From: Eubacterium sp. AF22-8LB | Lineage (GTDB): Bacteria; Bacillota_I; Bacilli_A; Erysipelotrichales; Erysipelotrichaceae | DNA length: 64,000 nt | Direction of reading: 5' to 3' | Assembly (NCBI RefSeq): GCF_003458715.1 | Contig: NZ_QRVI01000008.1 | Coordinates: 22,156 to 86,155, forward strand | In this document: positions 62,712-64,000 of the stretch, one piece after another | Layout: the number at the start of each line of letters is the position of its first letter | Position numbering within the stretch: position 1 is the first letter of the stretch | Program-made: the position numbers and the translations under genes | Notes under the pieces: generated by a model | The model's input: the letters and a program-made list of their open reading frames with translations, nothing else | Database searches by the model: none | Told to the model about the DNA's origin: nothing

Positions 62712-62745
62712 GAAATTAACAAGTATACAAGGAGGAATAATACTT

Positions 62746-63909
62746 ATGTCAAATCGTTTTATTTTAAATGAAACAAGTTATCATGGTGCTGGAGCTATCA
62801 AAGAGGTAGTTACAGAAGTAAAAGCGCGTGGATTAAAGAAAGGATTAGTTGTTACTGATAAGGACCTAATCAAATTTGGTGTAGCAACTAAAGTAACTGA
62901 CTTATTAGATGAAGCTGGACTTCCTTATGAAATTTATGATGAAGTTAAGGCAAATCCAACTGTTGAACAAGTTAAAAATGGTGTACAAGCTGCCAAAGAT
63001 GCTGGTGCTGACTATTTAATCGCTATTGGTGGTGGAAGTCCACAAGATACTTGTAAAGGTATTGGTATCATCTTAGCAAACCCTGAATTTGAAGATGTTG
63101 TTAGCTTAGAAGGTGTGGCTCCAACAAAAAACAAATCTATTCCCGTTATCGCAATCGCAACAACTGCAGGTACTGCAGCTGAAACTACAATCAACTATGT
63201 AATTACGGACACTGAAAAGAAAAGAAAATTCGTTTGTGTAGATGCTCACGATATTCCAGTTGTCGCAATCGTTGATCCAGAAATGATGTCAAGTATGCCA
63301 AAAGGATTAACAGCTAGTACTGGATTAGATGCATTAACTCACGCTATTGAAGGATATACTACTTTAGCTGCTTGGGAATTGGCTGACACATTAAACTTAA
63401 AAGCTATCGAAATCATTTCAAGAAGCTTACGCGCTGCATGTGAAAACGATCCAAAAGGACGTGAAGACATGGCTTTAGGACAATATATGACTGGTATGGC
63501 ATTCTCTAACGTTGGTTTAGGTGTTGACCACGGTATGGCTCACCCATTAAGCGCATTCTACGGAATCCCTCATGGTGTAGCATGTGCCACTTTACTTCCT
63601 TACGTTATGGAATTCAATAAAAACTACACTGGTGAAAAATTCAGAGAAATCGCTCGTGTAATGGGAGTTGAAGGTGTTGATGAAATGTCTCAAGAAGAAT
63701 ATCGTCAAGCTGCTATTGATGCCGTTATTCAATTAAGTAAAGATTGTGGAATTGCTCAAAGCTTAAAAGAAATCGGTGTTAAGGAAGAAGACTTACCTAC
63801 ATTAACAGATTCAGCTATGGCTGACGTTTGTACAGGTGGTAACCCTCGTCCATGTACTAAAGAATTAATCTTCGACTTATATAAATACGCATTTAATGGA
63901 AGAGACTAA
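62746..63909 (+). CDS. Iron-dependent alcohol dehydrogenase, FucO-like
   Basis: This 387-residue group III alcohol dehydrogenase resembles lactaldehyde reductase (1,2-propanediol oxidoreductase). The NAD motif GGGSPQDTCKG and the iron-binding residues in GLDALTHAIEGY (Asp, His) and GVDHGMAHPLSAFYGIPHG (His residues) are intact. The ATG at 62746 follows CAAGGAGGAA; the longer reading from 62659 crosses the promoter. Codon use is strongly biased, suggesting high expression. It probably reduces an aldehyde made in fermentation, possibly by the divergent glycyl radical enzyme. Confidence 0.93.
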   Translation: MSNRFILNETSYHGAGAIKEVVTEVKARGLKKGLVVTDKDLIKFGVATKVTDLLDEAGLPYEIYDEVKANPTVEQVKNGVQAAKDAGADYLIAIGGGSPQDTCKGIGIILANPEFEDVVSLEGVAPTKNKSIPVIAIATTAGTAAETTINYVITDTEKKRKFVCVDAHDIPVVAIVDPEMMSSMPKGLTASTGLDALTHAIEGYTTLAAWELADTLNLKAIEIISRSLRAACENDPKGREDMALGQYMTGMAFSNVGLGVDHGMAHPLSAFYGIPHGVACATLLPYVMEFNKNYTGEKFREIARVMGVEGVDEMSQEEYRQAAIDAVIQLSKDCGIAQSLKEIGVKEEDLPTLTDSAMADVCTGGNPRPCTKELIFDLYKYAFNGRD

Positions 63910-63955
63910 TTCCATATAGGAAGGCAATTAAGTTTGCCTTCTTCAGATTGTTGAC

Positions 63956-63994
63956 AAAAGCCTATACCTTTTCGTAAGGACATAGGTTTTTTAT
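63956..63994 (+). terminator. Terminator after the alcohol dehydrogenase gene
   Basis: AAGCCTAT and ATAGGTTT outer arms with inner CCTT/AAGG form an extended hairpin followed by a T run on the plus strand. A second stem GAAGGCAA/TTGCCTTC (63920-63941) precedes it without a T tract. Confidence 0.7.
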
Positions 63995-64000
63995 TGTATA

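Overview
The window is a compact, AT-rich chromosomal segment from a low-GC Gram-positive bacterium. AAGGAGG-type ribosome binding sites, TTGACA-17-TATAAT-type promoters, T-box, lysine and L20 leader RNAs, Rex, CcpA-like cre sites and the whiA-yvcK-rapZ block all point to Firmicutes. The overall look (FeoB-associated Cys-rich protein, DUF6110, Gx transporter with NusG domain II, many amino-acid ABC transporters) suits an anaerobic gut Erysipelotrichia-like organism; that placement is inference. No insertion sequence, prophage, CRISPR array or rRNA was seen. One tRNA gene (Lys, CUU) is present.

Layout. 0-1.3 kb: the 5' end of a lactose/cellobiose-type PTS IIA gene with a cre site inside its promoter, divergent from a DeoR-family regulator. 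1.3-10.3 kb: a DUF2812-type membrane protein, an M29 aminopeptidase, a ferrous iron uptake operon (feoA-feoA-feoB plus Cys-rich protein), a divergent membrane-anchored HMA protein, a YcxB-like protein and an atypical P1B ATPase with its small DUF6110-type partner. 10.3-10.5 kb: a promoter-operator-terminator unit with no gene, probably a small RNA. 10.5-12 kb: infC-rpmI-rplT with an L20-type leader, then tRNA-Lys. 12-17.5 kb: ABC-F ATPase, a degenerate amidase, asnS with a T-box, and rex with its own operator. 17.6-22.6 kb: rapZ-yvcK-whiA operon with membrane and lipoprotein genes. 22.6-26.8 kb: HAD, VanZ, putative glycoside hydrolase, thioesterase and membrane protein genes. 26.8-30.5 kb: PhoB/PhoR-type two-component system and gpmI. 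30.6-33.2 kb: an amino-acid ABC transporter under a lysine riboswitch. 33.4-41.2 kb: peptide and peptidase genes (oligopeptide-binding lipoprotein, PepF, Pcp with DUF979/DUF969, M19 dipeptidase) and a Cof-type HAD. 41.3-45.3 kb: enolase, U32 protein and a DtxR-family regulator. 45.4-49.3 kb: TetR, pentapeptide, acidic protein, VanX-like dipeptidase and NlpC/P60 genes. 49.3-57.8 kb: metNIQ, LysR, M20 amidohydrolase, a second amino-acid ABC transporter and an AEC transporter. 57.9-64 kb: a glycyl radical enzyme operon with a DeoR regulator and NanE, divergent from an iron-dependent alcohol dehydrogenase.

Most notable signals. (1) metNIQ is preceded by a complete attenuator: promoter, ribosome binding site, a 27-codon leader peptide with seven Met codons among its first 13 codons, an antiterminator-forming segment and an intrinsic terminator. 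Ribosome-mediated attenuation responding to methionine is not a standard control mode for these genes in Firmicutes. (2) Three promoters (feo, P1B ATPase, and a gene-free unit at 10.35-10.49 kb) have the same architecture, with a three-half-site GTTAG/CTAAC operator just after the -10. The third ends at a terminator about 110 nt later and looks like a metal-regulated small RNA. A DtxR/IdeR-like regulator in the window is a candidate for the cognate repressor. (3) A glycyl radical enzyme of unassigned substrate is co-transcribed with NanE and controlled through four exactly 10-bp-phased repeats.
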